A stretch of 64,000 bases of DNA from Solirubrobacterales bacterium. GTDB lineage: Bacteria > Actinomycetota > Thermoleophilia > Solirubrobacterales > 70-9. The notes below the pieces were generated by a model. That model ran no database searches. It was given only the letters and a program-made list of their open reading frames with translations, and had not been told where the DNA came from. A program made the translations under genes and the position numbers. Location: contig JAJNAZ010000007.1 of NCBI GenBank assembly GCA_021155855.1, forward strand, positions 175,908-239,907, read 5' to 3'. This document shows positions 50,023 through 59,759 of the stretch, one piece after another (the first letter of the stretch is position 1; the number at the start of each line of letters is the position of its first letter).

Positions 50023-50877
50023 GTGAACCGCGGACCTCACCGCCCCCGGACGCGAAGCGGAGGAGGCGGTGAGCCGATCGAGCTTGCCGAGGGCAAGCTC
50101 GAGCTGGACCGTCCCGCGGAGGCGGTCGCGCGGCTGACGCTCTCGAACCCCGAGAAGCGCAACCCGCTCGACCACGACGTGCTCGACTCGCTCGCCTCGA
50201 CCCTGCCGGAACTCGCCGAGGGGATCGAGACCCGGTGCGTTGTGATCACCGGTACGGGGCGGGCGTTCTCGGCCGGCTATGACATCGGCGCCATCGGAGA
50301 CCAGAGCTTCGAGCAGGACGCCGAGGCGCTCGTTGCCCATCCGTTCCACGCCGCGATGGAGGCGGTCAGCGCCCATCCCTACCCGGTGCTCGCGGCGATC
50401 AACGGCCACTGCCTCGGCGGCGGGCTCGAGCTCGCGGTGCGCTGCGATCTGCGGGTCTGCGCCGAGAGCGCCAAGCTCGGCATGCCGCCCGCGAGGCTCG
50501 GGCTGATCTATGGGCACACGGGCCTCGAGCGCTTCATCGACGTGATCGGTGTCGCGCGGACGAAGGAGCTCTTCTTGACCGGACGCAACCTGGACGCCGA
50601 TCGCGCCGGCGAGATTGGGCTCGTCAACCGGGTCGTCGCCGACGCGGAGGTGGAGGCGGCCGCACTCGAGCTGGCGAGCGAGATCGCCGCCAATGCGCCG
50701 CTGTCGATGACCGGCAACAAGCGGGCGATCGAGACCCTGGCCCGATTCCCGAGACTCTCCGACCAGCAGGAGCGGGAGCTGATCGAGCTGCGCCGCTCCT
50801 GCTTCGCCTCCGAGGACTTCCGCGAGGGCGTCCGGGCCTTCGCCGAAAAGCGAAAGCCGGATTGGAAGGGATGCTGA
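50023..50877 (+). CDS. Enoyl-CoA hydratase/decarboxylase family (crotonase fold)
   Basis: 284 aa from GTG 50023; the first 25 residues are poorly conserved. ARLTLSNPEKRNPLDHDVLD, FSAGYDIGAIGDQ, AINGHCLGGGLELAVRCDLR and GMPPARLGLIYGHTGLERFI are the crotonase blocks. It keeps the Glu of GGGLELAV but the second Glu (P-E) is P-A, as in methylmalonyl-CoA decarboxylase-like members. A decarboxylase or other non-hydratase role is possible. It is next to the biotin carrier on the same strand. Confidence 0.85.
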   Translation: MNRGPHRPRTRSGGGGEPIELAEGKLELDRPAEAVARLTLSNPEKRNPLDHDVLDSLASTLPELAEGIETRCVVITGTGRAFSAGYDIGAIGDQSFEQDAEALVAHPFHAAMEAVSAHPYPVLAAINGHCLGGGLELAVRCDLRVCAESAKLGMPPARLGLIYGHTGLERFIDVIGVARTKELFLTGRNLDADRAGEIGLVNRVVADAEVEAAALELASEIAANAPLSMTGNKRAIETLARFPRLSDQQERELIELRRSCFASEDFREGVRAFAEKRKPDWKGC

Positions 50878-50904
50878 GGGCGCCGGGGGCGGCCGGCGAG
50901 CGGG

Positions 50905-51324
50905 TCAGCCGAGCCTGACGCCGCCGTCGGGAGTGATCGTCCAGCGTGGGTTGTGAGCGATCTCCCAGGGGTGACCCTCGGGGTCGATGATCACCGAGCT
51001 GTAGCCACCCCAGAACGTTTTCGCCGGCTCGCGGCCGACCTCCGCGCCGGCGGCCCGCGCCTCGCTGGTGACGGCGTCGACCTCCTCGGGCGAGCCGACG
51101 TTGAGCGCCAACGTGATTCCGCCCCAGCCGGGCGCGTCCTCGACGCAGCTGTCCTCGGCCAGCCGGGCACGGTCCCAGAGCGCCACGATCATGTCCCCGG
51201 CCTCGAAGAAGACGACGTCGTCGTCGGCGGCAGCGCCGGTCTCCCAGCCGAGGGCCTCGTAGAAGCGGCGCGCGCGGGCCAGGTCGCGGACACCGAGGGT
51301 GATCAGTGTGACTCGTTGCTTCAT
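50905..51324 (-). CDS. VOC superfamily (glyoxalase-like) protein
   Basis: 139 aa: VTLITLGVRDLARARRFYEA, LGWETGAAADDDVVFFEAGD, then KTFWGGYSSVIIDPEGHPWE with the second-half metal Glu. It has two beta-alpha-beta-beta-beta units as expected. Members include glyoxalases, dioxygenases and drug-binding proteins; no choice can be made. It starts divergently from the patatin gene with 98 bp between. Confidence 0.87.
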   Translation of the reverse strand: MKQRVTLITLGVRDLARARRFYEALGWETGAAADDDVVFFEAGDMIVALWDRARLAEDSCVEDAPGWGGITLALNVGSPEEVDAVTSEARAAGAEVGREPAKTFWGGYSSVIIDPEGHPWEIAHNPRWTITPDGGVRLG

Positions 51325-51422
51325 GCGGCCAGTGTGGCGCATCCATACGCGCCGGGCATGAACGAATCGGCCGCATCGCGTCCTCGGGCCGCGCTCGTGC
51401 ACTAGGCTCGGCGCTAGCTGCG

Positions 51423-52397
51423 ATGGCGCCGCCGTACCGGATCCTCTCGATCGACGGAGGCGGGATCAAGGGCCTGATCCCGGCGGTGGTGCTCGACCGG
51501 GTCGAGCAGCGGGTCGGCAGGCCGATCGCCGACTGCTTCGACCTGATCGCGGGCACCTCGAGCGGTGGCATCCTCGCGGTCGCGCTCACCCGGGCGGGCG
51601 GCGACGGCCGCCCGCAATGGGCCGCCGCGGAGTTGATCGAGCTGTACGAGAGCGAGGGACCGCGGATCTTCGACCGCACGCTGCTGAAGACGCTCTCGTC
51701 GCTGTTCGCGATCGAGGACGAGAAGTACCCGCGCGCCAACCTCGAGCGGCCGCTCAACCGTTATCTCGGCGACGCCATGCTCTCGGACGCGCTCACCGAC
51801 CTGCTGATCCCTGCCTATGAGACCGAGCAGCGATTCCCGTTCTTCTTCAAGCGGCGCCGGGCGCGCGAGGACCCTGCCCACGACTTCGCGATTCGCGAGG
51901 TCGCCTACGCGACCTCGGCGGCGCCGACCTACTTCGAGCCGCTGAGGCTCGAGACCGCGGACGATGTCGAGCACTTCTCGCTCATCGACGGCGGCGTCTA
52001 CGCGAGCAACCCGGCGATGTGCGCCTACGCGGAGGCGCAGCGCTACAACCCCGAGCGCGCCGTGATGCTCGTCTCGCTCGGCACCGGCGAGCTCACCCGC
52101 AGCCTCCCCTACGACGAGCTCACCGGGTGGGGCCTGCGCGAGTGGATCTGGCCCGACACCCCGATCCTCAATGTGGTCTTCGACGGAATGAGCGACGCGG
52201 TCGAATACCAGCTCACCCAGCTGCTCGACGACGGCAGCTACTTCCGCTTCCAGCCACAGCTCGACCGCGCCCGTGACGATCTCGACGACGCCAGCGCTGA
52301 GAACCTCAGGGCCCTGAAGCTGCAGGCGACCCGGTTGCTCGCCGAGCCCGACGCCGCAGCGCGGTTCGAGCGCATGTGCGAGCTGCTCGTCGCCTGA
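51423..52397 (+). CDS. Patatin-like phospholipase
   Basis: 324 aa. The start RILSIDGGGIKGLIPAVVLD forms the oxyanion G-G-G-x-K/R-G, the nucleophile is in FDLIAGTSSGGILAVAL (G-x-S-x-G), and the catalytic Asp in HFSLIDGGVYASNPAM (D-G-G). It hydrolyses acyl esters of phospholipids. Similar sequences occur as CBASS effectors (CapV), but no cyclase gene is near, so a general lipase role is more likely. It is soluble and without signal peptide. Confidence 0.9.
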   Translation: MAPPYRILSIDGGGIKGLIPAVVLDRVEQRVGRPIADCFDLIAGTSSGGILAVALTRAGGDGRPQWAAAELIELYESEGPRIFDRTLLKTLSSLFAIEDEKYPRANLERPLNRYLGDAMLSDALTDLLIPAYETEQRFPFFFKRRRAREDPAHDFAIREVAYATSAAPTYFEPLRLETADDVEHFSLIDGGVYASNPAMCAYAEAQRYNPERAVMLVSLGTGELTRSLPYDELTGWGLREWIWPDTPILNVVFDGMSDAVEYQLTQLLDDGSYFRFQPQLDRARDDLDDASAENLRALKLQATRLLAEPDAAARFERMCELLVA

Positions 52398-52424
52398 GCA
52401 GTCGGCGCTCCTCCGGCTCGCGCC

Positions 52425-54023
52425 TCAGCGGCAATAGTGGCCGCTCTCCGGGACGGGGTCCCGGCCCTCGATCCCGGCGCAGTCCGCCAGCTGGTCGGTG
52501 AGCGCCTCGAGGTCCTCGGTGGCATCGACCACACGCGGCAGATCGGGCGCCACCACGGCGAGATTGTCGAGCTCGAACGGGTCCGCCCCGTGGTCGTAGA
52601 CCTCGACGATCTCGGACTCCTCGCAGGCGCCGGTCTCGGGATCCGGCGAAGAGCTGTGGCGCACGTATAGCCACGGCCCCCACCTGACGCCCGCGAACCG
52701 GCACGAGGTCGCGCGATCGGGCTGGATCCCGTCCTTGCCGATGTCGAACTCGGTCGCGATCGGGCGCTGCGCCGGCCAGGCGCCGCGGCGACCCTCGATC
52801 AGCGGCAGCAGCGAGCGCCCGTCGAGCACCCGGCAGTCGCCCGCCTCGGGACAGCTCTCGGTGCCCGACCACTCGACGATCGTCGGCACCAAGTCGATGT
52901 TCGCCGTCGGCGCGGCGACCCGCGTGCCGGCCTCACCGCCGCCACGGAGGCGCTCCGGCACGCGCATCACCAGGGGCACGTGCGAGGCCTCCTCGTAGGG
53001 AAGGCCCTTGCCCGCCGCGAGCCGGTGCTGGCCGTGGAAGTTGCCGTTGTCGGAGGCGAACACGATCACGGTCTCGTCGAGCTCACCTGCGTCGCGCAGC
53101 GTCTCGACCAGCTCGGCGATGCCCCGATCGACCGCCGGCAGGGTCTCGAGCCGGCACTGATAGCGGGCCCGGATCCCGCGGCGCTTGGCGGCGTCGAGCG
53201 CCCGCTGGTCGCCGACGAAGTACGGCTTGTCGTCGAGGTCGCGCTCGAGCACCGCCGCCATGTTGGGCAGCGGCTCGCCGGCGAAGCGCCCCTGATCGCG
53301 ACGCGCCGGTACCGCGCCGCCCCCACAGGGGCCGCCGCTGTCGGCGTTGATGTTTTCGTTGTGCGGGGCGGCGTGGCCGAGCTGGAGAAAGAACGGTGTT
53401 TCGCCGGCGAGCTTTTGGACCAGCTCGGACGCGCGGTCGTTGAGGACGTCGGTCAGATACGGGCCGTCGTCGTAGACCTCCTTGCGCTGCTTGCCGTCGA
53501 CGGTGAGCTTGAACTCGTAATAGCCGCGGGCGTTGCCGACCAGGGCCGACCAGCGGTCCCAGCCGGGCGCGACCTCGTCCTTGTCGTCGACGTAGCGCTC
53601 ATAGCCGTTGAGGAACTTGCCCACGTAGGCGGTCTCGTAACCGGCGCGCTGAAGCCACACACCGAGGACGTTGTCGTTGTCCTCCAGGGTGCTGTAGCCC
53701 GGCTTGTTGTTGAGCACCCCGTTGTTGTGTCCGTACTGGCCGGTCAGGTAGGCGGCGCGCGACGGACAGCAGAGCGGCGTCGTGTCCTGGGTGTTGGTGA
53801 ACGTCACCCCTTGCCGGCCGAGCAACTCCCAGGTGCGCGGCATCGTGCGGCGGTTGTAGGAGGCGTAGTCCTGGTCGTCGGTGAGCACGAAGACGACGTT
53901 CGGCTGCATGCCGAACGCGGGGTCGGGTTCGACCGGCGGGTTGGGATCCTCGCCGCCGCAGCCGATCATCGCGGCGGCCGCGAGCGCGGCCGCCGCGGCG
54001 GCCGCAGCTCTGCCTACTTGCAT
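52425..54023 (-). CDS. Lipoprotein sulfatase
   Basis: 532 aa. A lipoprotein signal ends at the lipobox MIGC, followed by PNVVFVLTDDQDYASYNRRT. The C-x-P-S-R box for formylglycine is in TTPLCCPSRAAYLTGQYGHN. Further type-I sulfatase residues are GKFLNGYERYVDD, FFLQLGHAAPHNEN and VIVFASDNGNFHGQHRLAAG. It would cut sulfate esters at the cell surface. The start overlaps the end of the second sulfatase gene by 10 bp. No anaerobic or FGE maturase gene is in the window. Confidence 0.92.
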   Translation of the reverse strand: MQVGRAAAAAAAALAAAAMIGCGGEDPNPPVEPDPAFGMQPNVVFVLTDDQDYASYNRRTMPRTWELLGRQGVTFTNTQDTTPLCCPSRAAYLTGQYGHNNGVLNNKPGYSTLEDNDNVLGVWLQRAGYETAYVGKFLNGYERYVDDKDEVAPGWDRWSALVGNARGYYEFKLTVDGKQRKEVYDDGPYLTDVLNDRASELVQKLAGETPFFLQLGHAAPHNENINADSGGPCGGGAVPARRDQGRFAGEPLPNMAAVLERDLDDKPYFVGDQRALDAAKRRGIRARYQCRLETLPAVDRGIAELVETLRDAGELDETVIVFASDNGNFHGQHRLAAGKGLPYEEASHVPLVMRVPERLRGGGEAGTRVAAPTANIDLVPTIVEWSGTESCPEAGDCRVLDGRSLLPLIEGRRGAWPAQRPIATEFDIGKDGIQPDRATSCRFAGVRWGPWLYVRHSSSPDPETGACEESEIVEVYDHGADPFELDNLAVVAPDLPRVVDATEDLEALTDQLADCAGIEGRDPVPESGHYCR

Positions 54024-55822
54024 ATCTTGATCTTCGCGGGTAGCCCGAGCCGGCGGCCGTCGACGAGGCTCGCCTCGGCGACCACCTCGGCGGCCTTGGG
54101 CAGCGCGTTGCGGAGCAGCTTGTCGGGCAGCACGATCTCGAACGGTGCCTCGGCGTCGGTGCCTACGAAGTCGCGCTCGACCCGGAAGTCGACCGTCCGC
54201 AGCCTGCCCGCGCTGGAGCTGAAGACGCGGGCGGTGATCGGCGGCAGCGCGCAGCCTCGCGGCCCGGCGCCGCCGGTGTTGAAGTCGAGCTGGCCGGTCG
54301 GGTGCTGGTAGCAGGCGGGGCCGGCGCAGCCGATCAGCGCGTCGAGCTGCTGGGCCAGATCGGCGACCACCGGCGCGTAGCCGGGGTCGTGGGCGAGGTT
54401 GTTGAGCTCGTAGGGGTCGGCGTAGGTGTCGTAGAGCTCGATCTCGGGCTGCTGTCGGTCGGTGTCCCACTCCGTGTACAGGTATCGATGCGTGCGCACG
54501 CCGATCATCTCGTCGCCGGCGTACGCCTCGAGCAGCGCCGCCCGGCCACGTTCGAGCCTCGGGTTGCGCAGGGTCGGCATCAGCGATTCGCCGTCCTGAG
54601 GAAGACCGGGCGCGACCCCGGTGAGCTCCGAGATCGTCGACACGAGGTCGGCGTTGGTGACCACGTCCGAGGACTGGCCGCCGCGCTCGATCCCGGGGCC
54701 GCGGGCGATGAACGGGACCCTGGCAGAGGGCTCGTACAGGTATCGCTTGGTGTTGCGGAGCCGATGCTCGCCGCGCATGTAGCCGTTGTCGGAGAGAAAG
54801 AAGATGTAGGTGTTGCGGCGCTCTCCGGAGCGCTTCAGCTGCTCGAGGATCTCGCCGACGCTCTCATCGACGGCCAGCAGCGACTCCCAGGCGCAGCGAC
54901 GCTTGCGCAGCGTGTCGCGCACCTGTCCCGGGGTCAGCGGGTCGCGCTGGGCGATCGGTGACGGCTTGTCGCTCACGTCGTCCTCGTTGAACGAGCTCGG
55001 CAAGAACTTCTTCTTCTCGTCCTTTAGCGTGCTCAGGTGGCGGGGCGCCGGCTCCGCGGCGCGGTTGCAGGAGCGGCCGGGCGAGCCGCCGCCGCCGCCA
55101 TGGGGCGCGGCGTAGCCGAGCATGAGGAAGAAGGGATCGATGCCGGGCGCATTGCGACGGATGAACTTCCTCGCCTTGTCGGTGAACACGTCGGTGCTGT
55201 AGTCGCGCTTGCGCTGGCCGCGTCCGGTCACGACCCCGTTCTGGTTCAGCCGGTAGCCGAAGTACTCGGCCTTCGAAGGCGCGAGCACGCGCCAGTCGTC
55301 CCAGCCCCTGGGAACGTCGCTCGGCACGGTCCCGTACTCGTCGGGCTCGGCGTACTCGTTCAAGAACTTGCCGATGTAGGCGGTCGAATAGCCGGCCCCC
55401 TGCATCCAGAGCGCGAGGTTGTTGTCGCCGTGGAGCTCGTTGAAGACGCCGTAGCCGCCGTCGGGCGCCTGGTTGGAGAGGACGCCGTGGTTGTGGGCGT
55501 ACTGACCGGTGAGCATCGTCGCCCGCGACGGACAGCAGAGGGGGAAGCTCGCGTAGAAGCGCTTCATCGTCGTTCCCTTGCGCTTCATCTCCTTGTTGAC
55601 CGTCCTCATCACCCGCATCGAGGCGGTCTCCTGGTCGTCGGTGAACAAAACGACGATGTTCGGGCGCGCCTGCTCGATCCCGGCCGCAGCGGGATCGGCG
55701 GTGCGGCCGAGCGCGAGCGCCAACCCCGCCGCCGCGGCGAGCAGGGCAGCGGCGGTTGCAACGAGGCGCGAGCGTCGTCGAAGCGGGTGGTTCGGCGCTT
55801 GTCCGGGCAGTTGTCCGGGCAT
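54014..55822 (-). CDS. Exported sulfatase
   Basis: 602 aa. An N-terminal anchor (LVATAAALLAAAAGLALALG), then PNIVVLFTDDQETASMRVMR, ASFPLCCPSRATMLTGQYAH with C-C-P-S-R, GKFLNEYAEPDEYG and IFFLSDNGYMRGEHRLRNTK. It resembles the 52425 product in its catalytic domain but carries an extra C-terminal domain of about 90 residues with pairs of Cys (GCAGPACYQHPTG). It may bind substrate there. Tandem sulfatases suggest use of a sulfated polymer or lipid. Confidence 0.92.
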   Translation of the reverse strand: MPGQLPGQAPNHPLRRRSRLVATAAALLAAAAGLALALGRTADPAAAGIEQARPNIVVLFTDDQETASMRVMRTVNKEMKRKGTTMKRFYASFPLCCPSRATMLTGQYAHNHGVLSNQAPDGGYGVFNELHGDNNLALWMQGAGYSTAYIGKFLNEYAEPDEYGTVPSDVPRGWDDWRVLAPSKAEYFGYRLNQNGVVTGRGQRKRDYSTDVFTDKARKFIRRNAPGIDPFFLMLGYAAPHGGGGGSPGRSCNRAAEPAPRHLSTLKDEKKKFLPSSFNEDDVSDKPSPIAQRDPLTPGQVRDTLRKRRCAWESLLAVDESVGEILEQLKRSGERRNTYIFFLSDNGYMRGEHRLRNTKRYLYEPSARVPFIARGPGIERGGQSSDVVTNADLVSTISELTGVAPGLPQDGESLMPTLRNPRLERGRAALLEAYAGDEMIGVRTHRYLYTEWDTDRQQPEIELYDTYADPYELNNLAHDPGYAPVVADLAQQLDALIGCAGPACYQHPTGQLDFNTGGAGPRGCALPPITARVFSSSAGRLRTVDFRVERDFVGTDAEAPFEIVLPDKLLRNALPKAAEVVAEASLVDGRRLGLPAKIKICK

Positions 55823-56012
55823 TGTCGGCGGGTTGCCTGAGACGGTGGACCGTCAGGCCCTCGGCGTCGAAACACGCGCTGGGCGAGCAAGTCGCGGCCG
55901 CGGCGGTCCCGCGACGCCGAGGCAGGCCACGATAGCGGGGCCCCCAGCCGGATCCGACGGATCGGCGGGCTCACGAAATCTCCCTTTCACGCGTTTTCGT
56001 ACCGTGCGGCTG

Positions 56013-56630
56013 ATGAGCGTCCACGCGAGGCTGGCGGCCTCCGATCCGGTGATGGCGGGACTCGTCGAGCGTTTGGGCACGCTGTCATTCGAGACTCGGC
56101 GCCGAGGGCGGCCGCCGGTCGACTCCTACGGAATGCTGCTGCGAAGCGTCGTCGGGCAGCAGGTCTCGGCCAGGGCGGCGGCCGCGATCTACGACCGGGT
56201 GCTGGGGCTGTTCGGAGGCCGTACCCCGGCCCCGGCCGAGCTGCTCGCGGTCGAGCCCGAGGAGCTGCGCGCGGCGGGACTCTCGGGGCGCAAGGTCGAG
56301 TACGTGCGCGACCTCGCCCGCCACGTCGAGTCCGGAGAGCTCGAGCTCGACCGGCTCGCCGAGCTCTCCGACGAGGAGGTGATCGCCGAGATCAGCGCGG
56401 TCCGCGGCTTCGGCGTCTGGAGCGCGCAGATGTTCCTCATGTTCCAGCTCGAGCGCCCCGACGTGCTGCCCACCGGCGATCTGGGCATCCGCCGTGCAAT
56501 CCAGCTCGAGTACGGCCTCGACGAGCTTCCGGACCACGACGAGCTCACCCGGATCGCCGAGCCCTGGCGCCCGCACCGCACGCTCGCCTGCATCTATTTG
56601 TGGGAGAGCCGCCACAACCTGCCCACGTAG
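56013..56630 (+). CDS. DNA-3-methyladenine glycosylase II-like (AlkA/HhH-GPD)
   Basis: 205 aa from ATG 56013. LLRSVVGQQVSARAAAAIYD at the start, the helix-hairpin-helix AEISAVRGFGVWSAQMFLMF and the catalytic Asp in VLPTGDLGIRRAIQLEYGLD. It lacks an N-terminal AlkA domain and Fe-S loop. It removes alkylated bases. It lies 38 bp ahead of bioB, same strand, so could share its message, though the functions are unrelated. Confidence 0.9.
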   Translation: MSVHARLAASDPVMAGLVERLGTLSFETRRRGRPPVDSYGMLLRSVVGQQVSARAAAAIYDRVLGLFGGRTPAPAELLAVEPEELRAAGLSGRKVEYVRDLARHVESGELELDRLAELSDEEVIAEISAVRGFGVWSAQMFLMFQLERPDVLPTGDLGIRRAIQLEYGLDELPDHDELTRIAEPWRPHRTLACIYLWESRHNLPT

Positions 56631-56668
56631 CCGCGTCGTCCGAACCTCCGCTTAGCGTTCGCAACGGA

Positions 56669-57814
56669 ATGCCGCCGCTGGTGACGTTCGACGAGGCGCT
56701 CGAGCTCGCGAAGATCTCGGAGCGTGAGCGGATCGAGGCGCTGATCGAGCGCGCCTGGACGGTCCGCACGGAGCGCTTCGGCGATTCGACCGACATGTGC
56801 TCGCTCGTCAACGCGAAGTCCGGCGGCTGCGCCGAGGACTGCGGCTTCTGCGCCCAGTCACGCTACGCGGAGGCGGACACGCCGATGCACGCGATGATGG
56901 AGCCCGAGCAGATCCTCGAGCACGCGAAGGCGGCCGAGGCCGCGGGTGCGCACCGCTTCTGCATGGTCACCCAGGGCCAGGGACTCTCCAAGCGCGACTT
57001 CGAAAAGATCCTCGCAGGCGCCCGGCTGGTCGCCGAGCACACCAATCTCAAGCGCTGCGCCTCGATCGGTCACATCTCGAGCGCGCGCGCCGAGCGGCTC
57101 GCCGACGCAGGGATCCAGCGGGTCCATCACAACGTCGAGACCGCGCGCTCCTACTACGACGAGGTCTCGACCACGGTTCGCTACCAGGGCAGGGAGCGGA
57201 CGATCGAGGCGGTCAAGGACGCCGGGCTGGAAACCTGCGTCGGCGGCATCCTCAACCTCGGCGAGAGCCCCCGCCAGCGGGTCGAGATGGCCTTCGAGCT
57301 TGCCGAGATCAACCCGACCTCGGTGCCGATCAACCTGCTCAACCCGCGCACCGGGACGAAGTTCGGCGACCGCGAGCTGATGGACCCGTGGGAGGTGGTC
57401 AAGTGGGTCGCGATCTTTCGGCTGATTCTCCCCGACGCCCTCTTTCGCCTCTGCGGCGGACGGGTCGAGAACCTCGGCGAGCTGCAGGGGGTCGCGGTCC
57501 GTGCCGGGCTCAACGGGGTGATGATGGGCAACTTCCTGACCACGCTTGGCGTCGATCCCGGCACCGACCGCTCGACCTTCGAGGAGCTCGGCCTCAACGT
57601 CTCCCGCCAGCCCGACAACGGGGCCAACCCGCGCCCCGACAACCGCAGCGGCTGGCTCGAGGGCTCGACCCCCGAGACGCCGATCGACGACCTGATCGAC
57701 AGCCAGACGGAGGCCAACTTCTGGGACCCCTCGACCCAGCTGCGGGTGATCAAGAAGCGCTCGAAGCCGCCCGCCTATCCCTCCGAGCGCGCCGCCCCGG
57801 GGTGGGGAGATTGA
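56669..57814 (+). CDS. bioB: Biotin synthase
   Basis: 381 aa from ATG 56669. The radical SAM cluster is GGCAEDCGFCAQSRY (C-x3-C-x2-C), followed by MVTQGQGLSKRDFEKI, GHISSARAERLADAGIQRVH, HNVETARSYYDEVSTT and INLLNPRTGTKF. It inserts sulfur into dethiobiotin using two clusters and SAM. It is first of the bioB-F-D-A series. An extra C-terminal tail of 40 residues is basic. Confidence 0.95.
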   Translation: MPPLVTFDEALELAKISERERIEALIERAWTVRTERFGDSTDMCSLVNAKSGGCAEDCGFCAQSRYAEADTPMHAMMEPEQILEHAKAAEAAGAHRFCMVTQGQGLSKRDFEKILAGARLVAEHTNLKRCASIGHISSARAERLADAGIQRVHHNVETARSYYDEVSTTVRYQGRERTIEAVKDAGLETCVGGILNLGESPRQRVEMAFELAEINPTSVPINLLNPRTGTKFGDRELMDPWEVVKWVAIFRLILPDALFRLCGGRVENLGELQGVAVRAGLNGVMMGNFLTTLGVDPGTDRSTFEELGLNVSRQPDNGANPRPDNRSGWLEGSTPETPIDDLIDSQTEANFWDPSTQLRVIKKRSKPPAYPSERAAPGWGD

Positions 57815-57830
57815 GGGTCGGCGGCCGGGC

Positions 57831-59039
57831 GTGACCGACGTCGCCGAGCGGCTCGCGGAGCTCCGGCGCACCGGCCTGCACCGCCGCCTGCGGCTGATCG
57901 AAGGCCCGCAGGGACCGCGAGTGCTGCTGGACGGCGCCGAGGTATTGCTGCTGTGCTCGAACAACTACCTCGGCCTCGCCGACCACCCACGTGTGCGCCA
58001 GGCCGCCGCCGAGGCGGCCGAGCGCCTGGGCGCCGGGGCCGGGGCCTCGCGCCTGATCTCCGGCTCGATGGCGCTGCATCGCAAGCTCGAGGGTCGCCTG
58101 GCCGAGTTCAAGGGCTCCGAGGCTGCGCTGCTGTTCGGGTCCGGTTACCTCGCCAATACCGGCACGGTGGCGGCGCTCGCCGGGCGAGGTGACGTGATCC
58201 TCTCCGACGAGCTCAACCACGCCAGCCTGATCGACGGCTGCCGGCTCTCGCGGGCCGAGATCTTCGTCTATCGCCACCGCGACCTCGAGCACCTCGAGTG
58301 GGGACTGCACGAGGCGGGCGGGCGCGCGCGGATGATCGTCACCGACGGCGTCTTCTCGATGGACGGCGACGTCGCGCCGCTCGGCGGGCTGGTGGAGCTG
58401 GCCCGCCGACATCGCTGCCTGCTGGTCGTCGACGAGGCGCACGGCACGGGCGCGCTCGGGCCCGGCGGTCGCGGCGCCGCCGCCGCCGCGGGGCTGAGCG
58501 GCGAGGTCGACGTCGTCGTCGGGACGCTCGGCAAGGCACTCGGCGGCTATGGCGCCTACGTCTGCGCGTCCGCGGAGATCGTCGACCTGCTCGTCAACAC
58601 GGCCCGGCCGTTCATCTACTCGACCGCCCCGCCTCCGCCGTCGGTCGGAGCCGCGCTGGCGGCGCTGTCGCTGCTCGCGGACCGGCCGGGGCTGGTCGAG
58701 CAGCTACGGCGCAACGCGGCGATCCTGCGCGAGGCGCTGGTCGCCCGGGGGCTGAAGATCGGCGGCTCGCGGACCCAGATCGTGCCGGTGATCGTCGGCG
58801 ATCCGCGCCGGGCGACGGCGCTGAGCGAGCGCACGCTCGAGGGGGGCGTGTTCGCGCAGGCGATCCGACCGCCGACGGTCCCCGCCGGGAGCTCGCGGCT
58901 GAGGCTGACGGTGATGGCGAACCATCGCACCGACGAGCTGCGCGCAGCGGCGCGCGTGATCGGCCGCGCCGCGCACGAGCTCGGCGTCGCCGGCGGAGGG
59001 GCGCCCGAGGAGCTTCGCGGCCTGCCCCGCGCCGCGTGA
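57831..59039 (+). CDS. bioF: 8-amino-7-oxononanoate synthase
   Basis: 402 aa from GTG 57831, 16 bp after bioB. LLLCSNNYLGLADHPRVRQA, GAGASRLISGSMALHRKLE, IVTDGVFSMDGDVAPLGGLV, LLVVDEAHGTGALGPGGRGA, and the PLP Lys in VVVGTLGKALGGYGAYVCAS. It condenses pimeloyl thioester with alanine. Its stop overlaps the bioD start (GTGA). Confidence 0.95.
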   Translation: MTDVAERLAELRRTGLHRRLRLIEGPQGPRVLLDGAEVLLLCSNNYLGLADHPRVRQAAAEAAERLGAGAGASRLISGSMALHRKLEGRLAEFKGSEAALLFGSGYLANTGTVAALAGRGDVILSDELNHASLIDGCRLSRAEIFVYRHRDLEHLEWGLHEAGGRARMIVTDGVFSMDGDVAPLGGLVELARRHRCLLVVDEAHGTGALGPGGRGAAAAAGLSGEVDVVVGTLGKALGGYGAYVCASAEIVDLLVNTARPFIYSTAPPPPSVGAALAALSLLADRPGLVEQLRRNAAILREALVARGLKIGGSRTQIVPVIVGDPRRATALSERTLEGGVFAQAIRPPTVPAGSSRLRLTVMANHRTDELRAAARVIGRAAHELGVAGGGAPEELRGLPRAA

Positions 59040-59722
59040 GCGACGGCGTCTTCGTCACCGGCACGGGAACCGAGGTCGGCAAGACGGCGGTCGCGGCGGC
59101 GCTGGCGCGCACCGCAACCGCCGACGGGCGGCGGGTCGCGGTGTTCAAGCCGGCGGTCAGCGGGCTCGGTGGGGAGGGCGAGCCCGACCACGCGCTCCTG
59201 CGCCGCGCCGCCGGCTCCCGCCAGTCCGACGACGAGATCGCCCCCTACCGCTACCGGCCGCCGGTCTCGCCTCACCTCGGGGCCGCACTCGCCGGCGAGG
59301 CGATCGATCCGGCGCGCCTGCGCGCGGCGGCGCGGGCGGCGGCCCAGGGGTCCGACCGCCTCGTGGTCGAAGGGGTCGGCGGATTCCTCGTCCCGCTGAC
59401 GCTCGGCTATCTGATCCGCGATTTCGCCCGCGACCTCGGACTGCCCGTGGTGATCGCCTCGGCGCCGGGCCTGGGGACGATCAATCACACCCTGCTGACG
59501 GTGGAGTCGGTGCGCGCGACCGGGCTCGAGCTCACGGCGGTCGTGCTGACCCCGTGGCCGTCGCAACCGACCGAGGTCGAGCGCTCCAATCGGGAGGCGA
59601 TCGAGCGCCTCGGCGGGGTCGGCGTCGCCACGCTGCCCCGCCTCGAGCTCAGCGAGCCGTCTACTTGGCCACAGCTCGAGCTCGGCGCCGCGGATCGGTC
59701 GCGCGCCGACGCTCGACGTTGA
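59036..59722 (+). CDS. bioD: Dethiobiotin synthetase
   Basis: 228 aa from GTG 59036, overlapping bioF by 4 bp. [20 protein letters not shown] is the P-loop with T-x2-[13 protein letters not shown] follows, and [20 protein letters not shown] carries the carbamate/Mg site. It closes the ureido ring of 7,8-diaminopelargonate with CO2 and ATP. It belongs to the same message as bioF. Confidence 0.95.
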   Translation: MSDGVFVTGTGTEVGKTAVAAALARTATADGRRVAVFKPAVSGLGGEGEPDHALLRRAAGSRQSDDEIAPYRYRPPVSPHLGAALAGEAIDPARLRAAARAAAQGSDRLVVEGVGGFLVPLTLGYLIRDFARDLGLPVVIASAPGLGTINHTLLTVESVRATGLELTAVVLTPWPSQPTEVERSNREAIERLGGVGVATLPRLELSEPSTWPQLELGAADRSRADARR

Positions 59723-59759
59723 ACGCGTTCGCCGGGGTTTCCCTCCGAGCGCGCCACTA

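Noticed and set aside
51423..52397. Patatin as a CBASS effector
   Set aside because: No cGAS-like nucleotidyltransferase, Cap2/Cap3 or other defence gene is nearby; the catalytic motifs fit general lipases.
55795..55822. Repeated GTCCGGGCA units at the second sulfatase start as a regulatory repeat
   Set aside because: Only two or three short coding units (PGQLPGQ) are present; nothing suggests a binding site.
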